Assembly: GCF_003033925.1 (NCBI RefSeq)
Contig: NZ_CP028365.1
Coordinates: forward strand, 1,922,001-1,986,000
Length of the DNA: 64,000 nt
Origin: Tannerella serpentiformis
GTDB taxonomy: Bacteria > Bacteroidota > Bacteroidia > Bacteroidales > Tannerellaceae
Reading direction: 5' to 3'
Position numbers and translations under genes: made by a program. Below the pieces are notes generated by a model. The model was not told the DNA's origin. It was given only the letters and a program-made list of their open reading frames with translations, and made no database searches. Below, piece by piece: positions 41,674 to 50,225 of the stretch (its first letter is position 1; each line of letters starts with the position of its first letter).

Positions 41674-42921
41674 ATGCGCAGCACATTTAGAATCCTGTTT
41701 TACATCAATCGAAACAAGGCGAAAAAGAACGGAAAGGCAGCCGTGCTCTGCCGAATCACCGTGGACGGCCATTCGGCGGTTATCGCTACCGGTGAGGAGT
41801 GCGCGCCCGAGGCGTGGCAGACAAAATCGGGTGAGACGGGCGACCGGAAGATCAATCTTCGCTTGCAGGCCCTTCGCGAACGAATCGAAGCGAGCTACAC
41901 GACCCTCCTCCGCCGGGAGGGTGTAGTCAGTGTCGAACGGCTGAAACTCCGGTTGCAGGGAGTGAACGAGACTCCGACGATGCTTTTGGAAACGAGCACA
42001 GAGGAACTGCGAACCGTGGAAGCCTGTGTGGGCCGCTCAAGGAGTCCCGGCACCTATCAAAATAACCGCCGTTCTGACAGTGGACTGCGGGACTTTGTTC
42101 GCAGCCGTGGCGAATCGGACATTCCGATCCCGACACTCGCGCCGGACTTCTTCGATACGTATCGTTTATTTCTGAAGCGAAGGGGCTACGCTGTGTCCAC
42201 GACAAACCGGTACCTCCATTGGCTCGGCCGATTGATGCGCCGCGCGATTGCCCGCGGCGTGATCCGTTTCAACCCGTTCGAGGGGGTGCGATACGAGACG
42301 GAGAAGTATCGCCCACGCTTTCTGCAAAAGCATGAAGTAGAGCGTCTCCTGGCCTTTCCCGTCCGAGACGAAGCCACGGAGCTGAGTCGCCACATGTTCC
42401 TCTTTTCGGTCTTCACAGGGCTGGCTTACGCCGACTTGCGGACGCTCCGAAGGTCGCAGATCGAGACGGACGGCGCGGGTCGGCGATACATCCGAAAGGC
42501 GCGACAAAAGACCCATGAGGAGAGCCTCATCCCTCTTCACCCGATCGCCGAACAGCTCCTTTCGCTTTACCTGAAAGATGATAAGACGGAAGGCCGCAGG
42601 ATCTTCCCTGACGCGAGTTACTTCCTATTAACCCATCGCCTCAAGGCTATTGGTAAGGCATGCGGCCTCCACGAACCGCTAACATTTCACGTCGGGCGTC
42701 ACTCGTTCGGCACGCTCACCCTCGAAGCAGGGATCTCTATGGAGAGCATCGCCCGCATGATGGGCCACGCCTCCGTCACCACCACGGAACTCTACGCCCG
42801 CATCACCGATCAGAAGATTTCGGAAGATGTAGATCGGCTCATTGCCCGAAGAAGGAAGGCGGGGGAAGGCGGTGCCGCGCCGGGTAACCGGATGGGAAAA
42901 AGCCCGGAACAGGGCGCATAG
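41674..42921 (+). CDS. Tyrosine-type integrase 2 of conjugative element
   Basis: This 415-residue protein has the same domain order as its neighbour: arm domain (MRSTFRILFYINRNKAKKNG), core-binding domain, and catalytic part with HVGRHSFGTL near residue 333 and MMGHASVTTTELY near 357. The first catalytic box reads FTGLAYADLRTL, so the canonical arginine is again not in its place. The C-terminal 20 residues are Gly-rich and unstructured. Tandem integrases of this kind mark many Bacteroidales conjugative elements. Confidence 0.9.
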   Translation: MRSTFRILFYINRNKAKKNGKAAVLCRITVDGHSAVIATGEECAPEAWQTKSGETGDRKINLRLQALRERIEASYTTLLRREGVVSVERLKLRLQGVNETPTMLLETSTEELRTVEACVGRSRSPGTYQNNRRSDSGLRDFVRSRGESDIPIPTLAPDFFDTYRLFLKRRGYAVSTTNRYLHWLGRLMRRAIARGVIRFNPFEGVRYETEKYRPRFLQKHEVERLLAFPVRDEATELSRHMFLFSVFTGLAYADLRTLRRSQIETDGAGRRYIRKARQKTHEESLIPLHPIAEQLLSLYLKDDKTEGRRIFPDASYFLLTHRLKAIGKACGLHEPLTFHVGRHSFGTLTLEAGISMESIARMMGHASVTTTELYARITDQKISEDVDRLIARRRKAGEGGAAPGNRMGKSPEQGA

Positions 42922-42979
42922 GTTTGCAGTTGTGATTGTCAGATAAGACAGAAGAATAACCTCAAGAAATGAAGTGATT

Positions 42980-43285
42980 ATGGACTATGTTATCATCGAA
43001 TCGTCCGCATGGGAGGCGCTGAAATGCCGCATTGAAGGGCTGTGCGAACGCATGAGCGAATTGTTCGGATCGAGAGCCGAACCGACAGAATTGCTGCCCG
43101 GCGAGGCCGTTTGCCGGATCCTCGGCGTCAGCCGTCGCACGTTGCAATACTATCGGGATACGGCGGCGCTACCCTTCGTCCGCATCGAGCACAAGTGTTA
43201 CTACCGGCGAGAGGACGTGGCGGCACTGCTCGCCGAAAGCGGAAGCCCCGAGCCTCCCCCCAATCGGTTGCCGGAAGGAGTGTGA
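42980..43285 (+). CDS. Helix-turn-helix (excisionase-like) protein 1
   Basis: This 101-residue protein has an N-terminal helix and a MerR/excisionase-type HTH (GEAVCRILGVSRRTLQYYRD at residues about 37-56, then LPFVRIEHKCYYRREDVAAL). Small proteins of this kind next to integrases guide excision or regulate transfer genes. I chose ATG 42980; a GTG at 42974 is possible. Array A7 follows directly after the stop codon. Confidence 0.82.
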   Translation: MDYVIIESSAWEALKCRIEGLCERMSELFGSRAEPTELLPGEAVCRILGVSRRTLQYYRDTAALPFVRIEHKCYYRREDVAALLAESGSPEPPPNRLPEGV

Positions 43286-43612
43286 GGAGCCATTGTATCA
43301 TACAATCGCGCGGAAAAAACTTTTTCGGCCCATTGTATCGTACAATCGCATGAAAAAAACTTTTTCGGCCCATTGTATCGTACAATCGCGAGAAAAAAAC
43401 TTTTTCGGCCCATTGTATCGTACAATCGCGAGAAAAAAACTTTTTCGGCCCATTGTATCGTACAATCGCATGAAAAAAACTTTTTCGGCCCATTGTATCG
43501 TACAATCGCGAGAAAAAAACTTTTTCGGCCCATTGTATCGTACAATCGCATGAAAAAAACTTTTTCGGCTCATTGTATCGTACAATCGCGAGAAAAAAAT
43601 TTTTTCAGCCCA
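43286..43612. repeat. Tandem array A7, 40-bp unit with two hairpins, eight copies
   Basis: CATTGTATCGTACAATCGCG recurs every 40 bp from 43291 to 43571. Each unit has the dyad ATTGTATCGTACAAT and a second dyad GAAAAAAACTTTTTC followed by CGG. The second half is like that of array A6. Copies vary only at two or three sites (CGCGAG or CGCATG). It separates two paralogous HTH genes. Positions 43613-43713 hold nothing I recognise. Confidence 0.97.
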
Positions 43613-43713
43613 AATACTCAGTCAAACGGCTGTTGCAAATTCAGCCGATTGATCGAGTCAAACGGCCACGGGAACAATAATGATCTATCAGAAACAACCC
43701 CAAACAAGACACA

Positions 43714-44055
43714 ATGACAGAAGAAGAAATCATCAGGCGGGAATCGCCTGAAATGGAAGCGCTCTTCGACGGGCTCGCGTCCGTCGCGGAGCAGATGAGC
43801 GAGATTGCCGCCACGCACCGCCCTCTCTTCGGCGGTGATGTCTACCTGACGGGTAGCGAGGTGACGGAAAGGCTTTTCATCAGCCGCCGCACGCTGCAGG
43901 AGTATCGCGACCGCGGCCTCCTGCCCTACACCCGAATCGGCGGAAAGATGCTCTACAAACTCTCCGATCTGGAGCGCCTGCTCCGAGAGAATTACCGGAC
44001 GCAGACACCGCCTCGCCCCCTCCATCGTATCACCCACAAACCCCAAACCCCATGA
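43714..44055 (+). CDS. Helix-turn-helix (excisionase-like) protein 2
   Basis: This 113-residue protein has the same plan as HTH protein 1: an N-terminal helix with EQMSEIAATH, then LTGSEVTERLFISRRTLQEY near residue 46 and GLLPYTRIGGKMLYKLSDLE. It probably binds DNA of the element. The stop codon overlaps the start of the DUF1896 gene by ATGA, so the two are coupled. Confidence 0.85.
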   Translation: MTEEEIIRRESPEMEALFDGLASVAEQMSEIAATHRPLFGGDVYLTGSEVTERLFISRRTLQEYRDRGLLPYTRIGGKMLYKLSDLERLLRENYRTQTPPRPLHRITHKPQTP

Positions 44056-44504
44056 CACAGAGAAAAAAGGGATTCTCCTATTACCGACTGCGATTAGAAT
44101 CCTATTTGAAAGATTATCACCCCGAACGGCTGGCTGACGAGGCGTTTATCCGTGCCCGATCGGACGCCGCGGCCGAGGCCTATGAAGACGCCTTCCGGCA
44201 AGGCTATCCTGTTCTTGAAGCCGGGTATATGGCTACGGAAGTCCTCTTCGCAGGACTGCATTTTTCGCCGTACTACACACTCGAACAGATTATCGAGAAC
44301 GAATTTGCCAACGTGGTTCCGCCTGAACGTGCCGCGGATTTTGCGCTGCGGCTGTTGCAGAGCGACACCATCCGCGAGACCATCGAGAAGTATGAGCCGG
44401 GCGACGACTTCGACGGAAGTCCGGAATACGACCAGCTCTACACCGAGCTGACCGGCGTCATCGTCGAGTTACTCGAAGCGGACGGCGTTAAGGTGCTCCC
44501 GTAG
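44052..44504 (+). CDS. DUF1896-family protein
   Basis: This 150-residue protein begins with a basic stretch and YYRLRLESYLKDYHPERLAD, and continues with FRQGYPVLEAGYMATEVLFA and FSPYYTLEQIIENEF. This matches DUF1896, a family found almost only in Bacteroidales conjugative elements. The function is not known. It is translationally coupled with HTH protein 2. Confidence 0.85.
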   Translation: MTQRKKGFSYYRLRLESYLKDYHPERLADEAFIRARSDAAAEAYEDAFRQGYPVLEAGYMATEVLFAGLHFSPYYTLEQIIENEFANVVPPERAADFALRLLQSDTIRETIEKYEPGDDFDGSPEYDQLYTELTGVIVELLEADGVKVLP

Positions 44505-44875
44505 CCTTCTTTTTCATCCCGTTTCATTCGGCCGTGGCACTCCGCTGCGGCCGTTTTTCTGACCCCAACACCTGCATACCCAATTCCGAGGATCTTTCCT
44601 CTACGGGTTTTCCTGCTTCCACTTTTTGTTCGCGGCTCGGAGCCGATGTCGGTTCCCTTGTCTTCGGGCAAAGGTCAGCAGACGATAAGGGTGACGTCAA
44701 GGCCGAACGCCCCTGAGTGTTCGCCACCGATAAAATCTTCCTGTTACACTGACGTTTCACAGTGTATTTTATCGGTGGAAAGCCTTGCCTTTTCCCTTCA
44801 TCGTCTGCCCTTTGTGGCCCTCGAAACGAAACTGGCATACTCCGAGCTTTGAACGCAAAAAAAAATGTCAGCACG
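44505..44875. other. Intergenic region with a large two-step hairpin
   Basis: CCACCGATAAAAT (44724-44736) pairs perfectly with ATTTTATCGGTGG (44766-44778). Inside, TACACTG pairs with CAGTGTA. There is no T tract. A palindrome pair CGGCCG flanks 44530-44555. The region may hold a transfer or regulatory site; no gene was recognised. Confidence 0.6.
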
Positions 44876-45151
44876 ATGAAAACGGAAAGATCTTATCACC
44901 CCCAAAACGGATTTGAAACGAAACGACGCCTCCTCGCATTACCGCATAAAATCATTTGGATCGTCGTCTGTATTGTGGCGTTGAAAGCCATAGGCGTTTC
45001 GGAAGAATTGACCGCCATCTTGATGCTGTTTGCCTTCGTGTATCTTATTCGAGCAACGCTCCAAATCGCCTTCCGCCTTCTGTTCTTCCTGATCCGATGG
45101 ATCTGCATTGCTGCTGCATTGGCTTGGATCGTTTGCCGACTACTACTTTGA
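44876..45151 (+). CDS. Small membrane protein of conjugative element
   Basis: This 91-residue protein has a polar N-terminus (MKTERSYHPQNGFETKRRLL) and two or three hydrophobic segments (IIWIVVCIVALKAIGV, LTAILMLFAFVYLI, FLIRWICIAAALAWIV). It is likely an inner-membrane protein of unknown role. Earlier starts would run through the hairpin region, so I chose the ATG at 44876. It converges on the lysozyme gene. Confidence 0.6.
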   Translation: MKTERSYHPQNGFETKRRLLALPHKIIWIVVCIVALKAIGVSEELTAILMLFAFVYLIRATLQIAFRLLFFLIRWICIAAALAWIVCRLLL

Positions 45152-45202
45152 GACGTTATAATAGCAATGACGGGGAGAGGATCTATCGAGACCTTCTTCC
45201 CG

Positions 45203-45724
45203 TCACTTTTCATAGAGCAGCGCAAGCTCCACGCGACGTCGTAAACGCAGTGCTTTCAGCTCTTTGCCGCGGTATCGGCAGAACGAGGTGTACTCACCTC
45301 GGATGTCTCTGTCGCCCGATTCCAGCTTCTGGACGAGGCGACTCTTCGGCTGTTTGCCGTAGCCTAAGAGGCGGTATTCACCGACGTTGTACGACAACAC
45401 GGCAAGGAGTAAGGAGTCGCGACCAAAGCGACGAAACGTGACGAGCCGTTTCTTCAGATCTGCGCGAAGCAGAGAGTCCGCCTGCCGTTTTGTCATCGCA
45501 CATGAAAGCCGCTCACCGGGCAGCAGACGGTGACCGTAGCCGACATAAGGGTGGTTCTTCGGGCCATGCAGCCCTTCGTAATGTTTGATGCATGCGACGG
45601 CGCGCTCGAAGCGTGGAAGGCTGAATAGCCGATCGGCTCCGCGCTGTGCCTGCGCGTTGGGCGCGGCGAGCGCTTGGACACAAACAAGGAGCGCGAGCAG
45701 GCTGCGTCCGATTTTCGTTTTCAT
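45203..45724 (-). CDS. Lysozyme-like protein of the tra operon
   Basis: This 173-residue protein has a signal peptide (MKTKIGRSLLALLVCVQALA) and a GH24-type lysozyme domain with the catalytic Glu in CIKHYEGLHGPKNHP near residue 47 and VGYGHRLLPGE. It probably cuts peptidoglycan locally so that the transfer apparatus can cross the cell wall. It is the last gene of the leftward tra operon and follows traQ. The ATG at 45724 is chosen for the signal peptide; an upstream start would add 24 odd residues. Confidence 0.85.
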   Translation of the reverse strand: MKTKIGRSLLALLVCVQALAAPNAQAQRGADRLFSLPRFERAVACIKHYEGLHGPKNHPYVGYGHRLLPGERLSCAMTKRQADSLLRADLKKRLVTFRRFGRDSLLLAVLSYNVGEYRLLGYGKQPKSRLVQKLESGDRDIRGEYTSFCRYRGKELKALRLRRRVELALLYEK

Positions 45725-45837
45725 AAGGTGGTCAGATGTTTTGGGTGGGTGGATAAAAGTAAAAGCACCGATCCGTCGCGGACAGATGCTTTTCATGTCA
45801 GGGTTATGAACAAAATAGGCGATGAAAAAAGATGTAT

Positions 45838-46296
45838 TCAGACAGAGATGTCTTCCGAAGAGACTTTGTTCTCCTTATGGTTAAAGTCAAATGCGAGTGT
45901 TTGACTCTGGCCGTGGTTATCCTCGATCACGACCTCGAGCGACTGGCGTTCGGCAGAAAGCGAGTGATAATAGAGGGTGAAATGTCCCGGCGCGATGGCG
46001 TAGAGATCGTTGGGCGTGAGGGGTTTACCGCGTCGACCAATGCGCAGCGCTCCACTACCGTCGTACTGGAAATAGCGCAGGGTGTAGCGCGTGCCATTCA
46101 CGATGCGCTCGGGCGCGAGCGTGCAGCGGATTTCGACTTCTTCGCCCGGCGCGATGGTTTTCGAGATGGGCATCGTGGTGACTTGGAACGGATAAACCGT
46201 TCGCACGTCCAGACGGCGATCACAGCCGACCAAACAAAACCCGGCCAGGAGCAGGACGCCTATCGCCCATGCCGCATTACGGATGTTCGTTTTCAT
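45838..46296 (-). CDS. traQ: Conjugative transposon protein TraQ (DUF3872)
   Basis: This 152-residue lipoprotein has a lipobox ending at Cys25 (LLLAGFCLVGC) and the family pattern DVRTVYPFQVTTMPISKTI, GEEVEIRC, LRYFQYDGSG and FTLYYHSLS. TraQ proteins are part of Bacteroides-type transfer systems, and their precise role is unknown. It follows the remnant of traO and precedes the lysozyme gene. Confidence 0.85.
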   Translation of the reverse strand: MKTNIRNAAWAIGVLLLAGFCLVGCDRRLDVRTVYPFQVTTMPISKTIAPGEEVEIRCTLAPERIVNGTRYTLRYFQYDGSGALRIGRRGKPLTPNDLYAIAPGHFTLYYHSLSAERQSLEVVIEDNHGQSQTLAFDFNHKENKVSSEDISV

Positions 46297-46309
46297 GATT
46301 CTTATGGGG

Positions 46310-46478
46310 TTAGAGGTTGATGCGAAATCCTGCCGAGATAGCAGGTCGAAAAGGATAGACGTCCGAGCCGAAGAGGAACAGTCCGCGGCCGCCGACGACA
46401 AAGAGCAGGTGATCCGACAGGAACAGCTCTACACGGAAATGCAGCCCGCCGCCTCCGACAAGGCGCGAACCGCCTTGT
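46310..46478 (-). pseudogene. traO: traO remnant (C-terminal barrel end)
   Basis: Reading down from about 46478 the minus strand encodes GGGGLHFRVELFLSDHLLF, GGRGLFLFGSDVYPF and RPAISAGFRINL before a stop at 46310-46312. This is the typical C-terminal end of TraO, an outer-membrane protein of about 190 residues. The rest is missing. An overlapping 54-residue frame in another phase (46429-46593, MHAGLQEVLSGLIQPLVL and so on) reads like a normal helical protein segment that I cannot assign. Confidence 0.7.
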
Positions 46479-46644
46479 GCTCTTTATCGATGTCGGCCTT
46501 CGATTGGAGGACGTTGGTGGCTTCCATAAGGATTTTCTCAAGGACGAGCGGCTGGATTAGTCCGGATAAAACCTCTTGTAAACCGGCATGCATACTCAGC
46601 GGGCAATAAATAATGTGAATGGGTGGTGGGAGCGGCGAGTAAAA

Positions 46645-47022
46645 CCGTGGAAGTTTCTGTCAGAGGCCTAACAGCCGTTGGAGATACCGTGGAAGTTTCT
46701 GCCAGAGGCTCAACAGCCGTTGGAGATACCGTGGAAGTTTCTGCCAGAGGCTCAACAGCCGGTTGAAGTGCCGTGGAAGTTTCTGCCAGAGGCCTAACAG
46801 CCGTTGGAGATACCGTGGAAGTTTCTGCCAGAGGCCTAACAGCCGTTGGAGATACCGTGGAAGTTTCTGCCAAAGGCCTAACAGTCGTTGGAGGCACCGT
46901 GGACGTTTCTGCCAGAGGCCTATCTGCCGTTGGGGGTACCGTGGAAGTTTCTGCCAGAGACCAAACAGCGGTTGAGGATACCGCGGAAGTTTCTTCCAGA
47001 GGGCTAACGGCAGTTAGGGACA
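46645..47022. repeat. Tandem array A8, 42-bp unit, nine copies, inside tra operon
   Basis: CCGTGGAAGTTTCTGCCAGA recurs every 42 bp from 46645 to 46981. The second half reads GGCCTAACAGCCGTTGGAGA with small changes. The array sits between the first 40 codons of traN and the last 56 codons of traO, so it occupies the place of the missing parts. The last unit supplies the final codons of the traN fragment. Confidence 0.95.
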
Positions 47023-47150
47023 GCGCGGCTCATACCTTGGTACAGGTTGCCGGTAGAGCGCATCTGCGTGCGCAACGTGTCGGTACTTGTGGCGAAGGTT
47101 GTGGTGATAAATCCGCAGCAAAGGACGGCGGACAGGAGGAGTTTTTTCAT
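47004..47150 (-). pseudogene. traN: traN remnant (N-terminal part)
   Basis: The frame starts at 47150 with a signal peptide (MKKLLLSAVLCCGFITTTFA) and continues TLRTQMRSTGNLYQGMSRAV, then ends within array A8 after 48 residues. This resembles the start of TraN, a protein of about 300 residues that spans the periplasm. The rest is gone. The fragment was too short for usual gene finding. It lies 24 bp after the traM fragment. Confidence 0.65.
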
Positions 47151-47174
47151 GGTTTATGGGAGAATGAGAAAGGG

Positions 47175-47645
47175 TTATTTGGCTTGGACGAGGAAGAGTC
47201 GGTGACCGCTTTTGACTGTCACCTTGACCGTACGGAGCTTCTTCTGTAGGAGCTGACTGGCGCCCTGCATCACGCCGCGGGCGGCCTCTGCAATGAGTTG
47301 ATCTTTGGCCGAAGAGGCGAAGGTGAAGCTCGTCCCGATTGTTCCACCGACGCCCGCGCCCACTTCTTTGAGGGCCGATACCTCCTCAGAGCCGGGGATA
47401 GCTAAGCCTTCTTGCCCGTCGAGGTCGAAGGCGGAGAGCTTGACGGCGAGGATGCGGCCGGCATGTTCTACACTTGTGACATGGAGCTTCATCCGATTGC
47501 CGTCGATCGTGGACTGCGCAATAAGTACCGTGTTAGGGGGGAGCGTCATGCCCTCAATGCGGGCCGATTCTGCGAGACGGAGACGGGCGGGGAACGCCCC
47601 GCGGCGAAGTTTGCCAGGCCCTCGATCTATGTTAGTTATCGGCCA
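47175..47645 (-). pseudogene. traM: traM remnant (C-terminal part)
   Basis: About 150 codons of the TraM C-terminal domain are open: RLRLAESARIEGMTLPPNTV, TSVEHAGRILAVKLSAFDLD, EEVSALKEVGAGVGGTIGTS and an end at LFLVQAK. TraM (VirB10-like) normally has more than 400 residues with a transmembrane N-terminus, which is missing. An ATG at 47549 could start a 124-residue fragment. The upstream edge lies at the traL break, so one deletion joined the two genes. Confidence 0.75.
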
Positions 47646-47800
47646 TTAAAACCTCGGGAAACGCCGGGCGCGCTACTATACACGATGCGAAGTCCGAAGA
47701 CAATCCGCTTCTGCCACTTGGGACTGAGGCGGTCACACTGTCTGTGCAGCCATACGTGTGCCCGCAAGTAGCGGCGGGTGAGGGTGAATCTTGTACTCAT
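47636..47800 (-). pseudogene. traL: traL remnant (N-terminal part)
   Basis: A 54-residue frame starts at 47800: MSTRFTLTRRYLRAHVWLHR, then DRLSPKWQKRIVFGLRIVYS and a short altered end. TraL (DUF3989) is normally about 100 residues with a central transmembrane segment; here it breaks at that point and runs into the traM remnant. It lies 3 bp after traK. Confidence 0.65.
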
Positions 47801-47803
47801 GGC

Positions 47804-48427
47804 TTATCTCTTATATGTCTGGATGTCCCTATTCTCCCTTACAAGGAAGTGCTCCATGAGGAAACCTTGCGGGTTGTTGTCTGAGCGGATGGCGTTTTGC
47901 AGTGTGCATGTCGTGATTAGGTTGCGCTCCGTCACGTTGCTCGGGCGGACGATAAACTGGCGGGCGTAGGTCGTCACCTCATACGGGTAGCGATCGAAGT
48001 CGCAGCGGATCGAATCCACCTCCACGCGCTGGTTGATGTTACCGGAAATGATGCGATTGAAGTAGCCCTTCTCGGCGAGGTCGCGGTAGTAGTCGTATGC
48101 CGTTTTGTCGCACAAGAGGAAGGCGCGCTCCATGTTCTTCTCGATGGCGTCCTTGTCGGGTGCGACGGTGAAGAAGAGTTCGTGGAAGCGGCGGACGTGC
48201 TCGCGCGCCTCCACGGGACGATTGGCGGCCGCATCCTGACTGAGGGCGAGGATGAGCGACTTGCCGTTGTCCAAGACGTAGATCTTCTCCCGCTGACGGT
48301 TGGCAAAGGCGTACGACGAATAGACGACGATGCCCGTAATGACTACGCACAACACAACGAAAGCGGCGGCGTAGAGCCGGATCTGCTTGAACGAGGTCTC
48401 TATGTTAGTGAGTGATCTGAATTCCAT
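47804..48427 (-). CDS. traK: Conjugative transposon protein TraK
   Basis: This 207-residue VirB8-like protein has a single N-terminal transmembrane segment (residues about 17-37, LYAAAFVVLCVVITGIVVY) and a periplasmic domain with KIYVLDNGKSLILAL and HVRRFHELFFTVAPDKDAIE. It is expected to help assemble the mating channel. I chose ATG 48427 (MEFRSLTNIETSFKQIRL), the usual TraK start. It lies between traJ and the traL fragment. Confidence 0.92.
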   Translation of the reverse strand: MEFRSLTNIETSFKQIRLYAAAFVVLCVVITGIVVYSSYAFANRQREKIYVLDNGKSLILALSQDAAANRPVEAREHVRRFHELFFTVAPDKDAIEKNMERAFLLCDKTAYDYYRDLAEKGYFNRIISGNINQRVEVDSIRCDFDRYPYEVTTYARQFIVRPSNVTERNLITTCTLQNAIRSDNNPQGFLMEHFLVRENRDIQTYKR

Positions 48428-48469
48428 CATGCATGAAGTAGTTAGAGGTAAGTACATGTTAAGAGCCAC

Positions 48470-49501
48470 TTACTTAATGAGTAAACCCTTGATCCGTCCG
48501 CCGGCATTGCCGAGTGCGGCACCCGTTCCGGCCATCGTCACCTTGCCGCCGGTGTACGCGCCTTGCACGCCACGTTGCGCCGTCTGATTGACATTGCGAC
48601 CGTAGTTGCCGATGCCGCCGCCGGCCTCGATGATCCAGCCCGCGACCGTCGGCACGCAGAAGAAACCCACGATGCCAATCAGGAAAAAGACGATGTAGTA
48701 CCAGTCGCCCGAGTCGGGGATGTAGCCCGGATTCTGTAGTTCGGCGATGTCCTTGCTGATCATCAGCACCTGTATTTTGGTTAGAAGTGCGGTGAGGATC
48801 GAGCTGACGGGCAGCCAGAGGTAGACCGAGATGTACCTCGCGAACCACGCGCTGAGCGAGCCGCCGAGGCCGTCCCACACGGCAATACCGAAAACGATCG
48901 GCCCGAGGATGGAGAGGACGATAAGAATGAACGTGCGGAGGGTGTCGATGACGAGCGAGGCGGCATTGTAAACGAGTTCGAGCGCTTGATAGATCTTCTT
49001 CACGAACCACCGCTTGGTGTTGAAGGCCGTGCGCTCGGCATACATGCCGGCCAGCGTGATGGCGTCCTCCGGACCGATGAAGCCCATCTCCTGCACCTTC
49101 TCGTCCCACGCCGCATCGTCGACTAAGTAGGCCCGCGACTTGTCGCGTCGGTAGGCCTCTTCTTCGAGTTTGTCGCGCTGGTCGCGGAGCGATTGGAGGT
49201 CGTTTTGCTGCACGTGCACCAGCTTTTCGGTGCCTTGCACGACGGGCGAGAGTACGGCGTTGACCGTACCTAAGACGACCGACGGGAAGAACATGATGCA
49301 GAAGCCGAGAACGAAGGGGCGGAGGAGCGGGAAGACGTCGATCGGTTCGGCGCGGGCGAGCGACGACCAGATGCGTAGGGCGATATAGAAGAGCGCGCCG
49401 AGGCCGGCGATGCCCTTTGCGATCCCTGTCATATGGGCACAAAGGGGCATCATCTCCCCGTAGGTGGCGTGCAGCAGCGCGTGCAGGTCGGTAAAGTCCA
49501 T
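48470..49501 (-). CDS. traJ: Conjugative transposon protein TraJ
   Basis: This 343-residue polytopic membrane protein, VirB6/TrbL-like, has hydrophobic segments near residues 28-45, 63-85, 190-215, 230-255 and 280-305. It ends in a Gly/Ala-rich tail (GAALGNAGGRIKGLLIK). Motifs such as FVLGFCIMFFPSVVLGTVNA and LGPIVFGIAVWDGLGGSL fit TraJ. It forms part of the inner-membrane channel. It follows traI by 6 bp. Confidence 0.93.
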   Translation of the reverse strand: MDFTDLHALLHATYGEMMPLCAHMTGIAKGIAGLGALFYIALRIWSSLARAEPIDVFPLLRPFVLGFCIMFFPSVVLGTVNAVLSPVVQGTEKLVHVQQNDLQSLRDQRDKLEEEAYRRDKSRAYLVDDAAWDEKVQEMGFIGPEDAITLAGMYAERTAFNTKRWFVKKIYQALELVYNAASLVIDTLRTFILIVLSILGPIVFGIAVWDGLGGSLSAWFARYISVYLWLPVSSILTALLTKIQVLMISKDIAELQNPGYIPDSGDWYYIVFFLIGIVGFFCVPTVAGWIIEAGGGIGNYGRNVNQTAQRGVQGAYTGGKVTMAGTGAALGNAGGRIKGLLIK

Positions 49502-49507
49502 CGCGCA

Positions 49508-50137
49508 TCACCAATAGCGGTTATCGGCCGACCCGTAGAGCGCATTGACACGGGCCATCTCGCCCTTCTTAGCTGCCCGTACGAAGCTGACGGAGATGTT
49601 CTTACGTGTGAAGTACGACGTGGCCGCGCGGTATTCCTTCACCTCGTTGTAGATGCGATCGATCAGCTCGATCCGCTCCTTATCGTTCATCGAGAGCACG
49701 CCGCTGCGGACGAGCGATTTCAGCTCTTTGAGCGACTCGCTGGAGCGCTCCATCAGCTTGGCATAGCCCGCCGCCATGGCCGACAGTTCCTCGGGCGAGT
49801 AGTTCGGATCGGAGAGCATTTTCTTGTACGCGCCGACGTACATCTCCGTCATGTCGCCCACCATGAGTATGGTTTCCTTGACTTTATACGCGTCGCCGAT
49901 CAGGTTGTTGACCTTCTTCAGCGCGTCGTAATAGCGCTTGGTGTCGTTGTAGAGCTTCTCGACTTCCTTGAAATTGCTCAGCGTGTTGTTCACCGTTTTG
50001 GAGGCGGTGGCGATCTCTTTGATCGTGTTCGCGATGTTGCCTGCCAAGTTGACAGGGTCGGTAACGATCCATTGGGCGTGTGCCGTTCGCGTAAGCAGCA
50101 GGCAGCACATGAGGCAGAGGATAAGTTTGTGTTTCAT
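49508..50137 (-). CDS. traI: Conjugative transposon protein TraI (DUF4141)
   Basis: This 209-residue protein has a signal peptide (MKHKLILCLMCCLLLTRTAHA) and a helical, coiled-coil body starting QWIVTDPVNLAGNIANTIKE. It ends ARVNALYGSADNRYW, typical of the TraI family of Bacteroides elements. It is periplasmic and probably VirB5-like. Array A9 separates it from traG; the traH gene, usual in that place in some elements, is not seen. Confidence 0.92.
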   Translation of the reverse strand: MKHKLILCLMCCLLLTRTAHAQWIVTDPVNLAGNIANTIKEIATASKTVNNTLSNFKEVEKLYNDTKRYYDALKKVNNLIGDAYKVKETILMVGDMTEMYVGAYKKMLSDPNYSPEELSAMAAGYAKLMERSSESLKELKSLVRSGVLSMNDKERIELIDRIYNEVKEYRAATSYFTRKNISVSFVRAAKKGEMARVNALYGSADNRYW

Positions 50138-50225
50138 GAGGGTTGGGGGATAAGAGGAATAAGGGAATAAAGTAGTTCCGGACTATGCGGGTGATCGATT
50201 CACTTTTCTGTGATCAAAATTTGAT

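Noticed and set aside
43201-43717. CRISPR array at A7 (and the other arrays)
   Set aside because: The whole unit repeats without unique spacers, and no cas genes are in the window.
46429-46593. 54-codon frame overlapping the traO remnant
   Set aside because: It reads like a normal protein segment, but I could not assign it and it overlaps traO codons; noted in the traO entry only.
46763-47249. Rightward frame across A8 and traM as a possible gene
   Set aside because: It is antisense to tra remnants and made of repeats.
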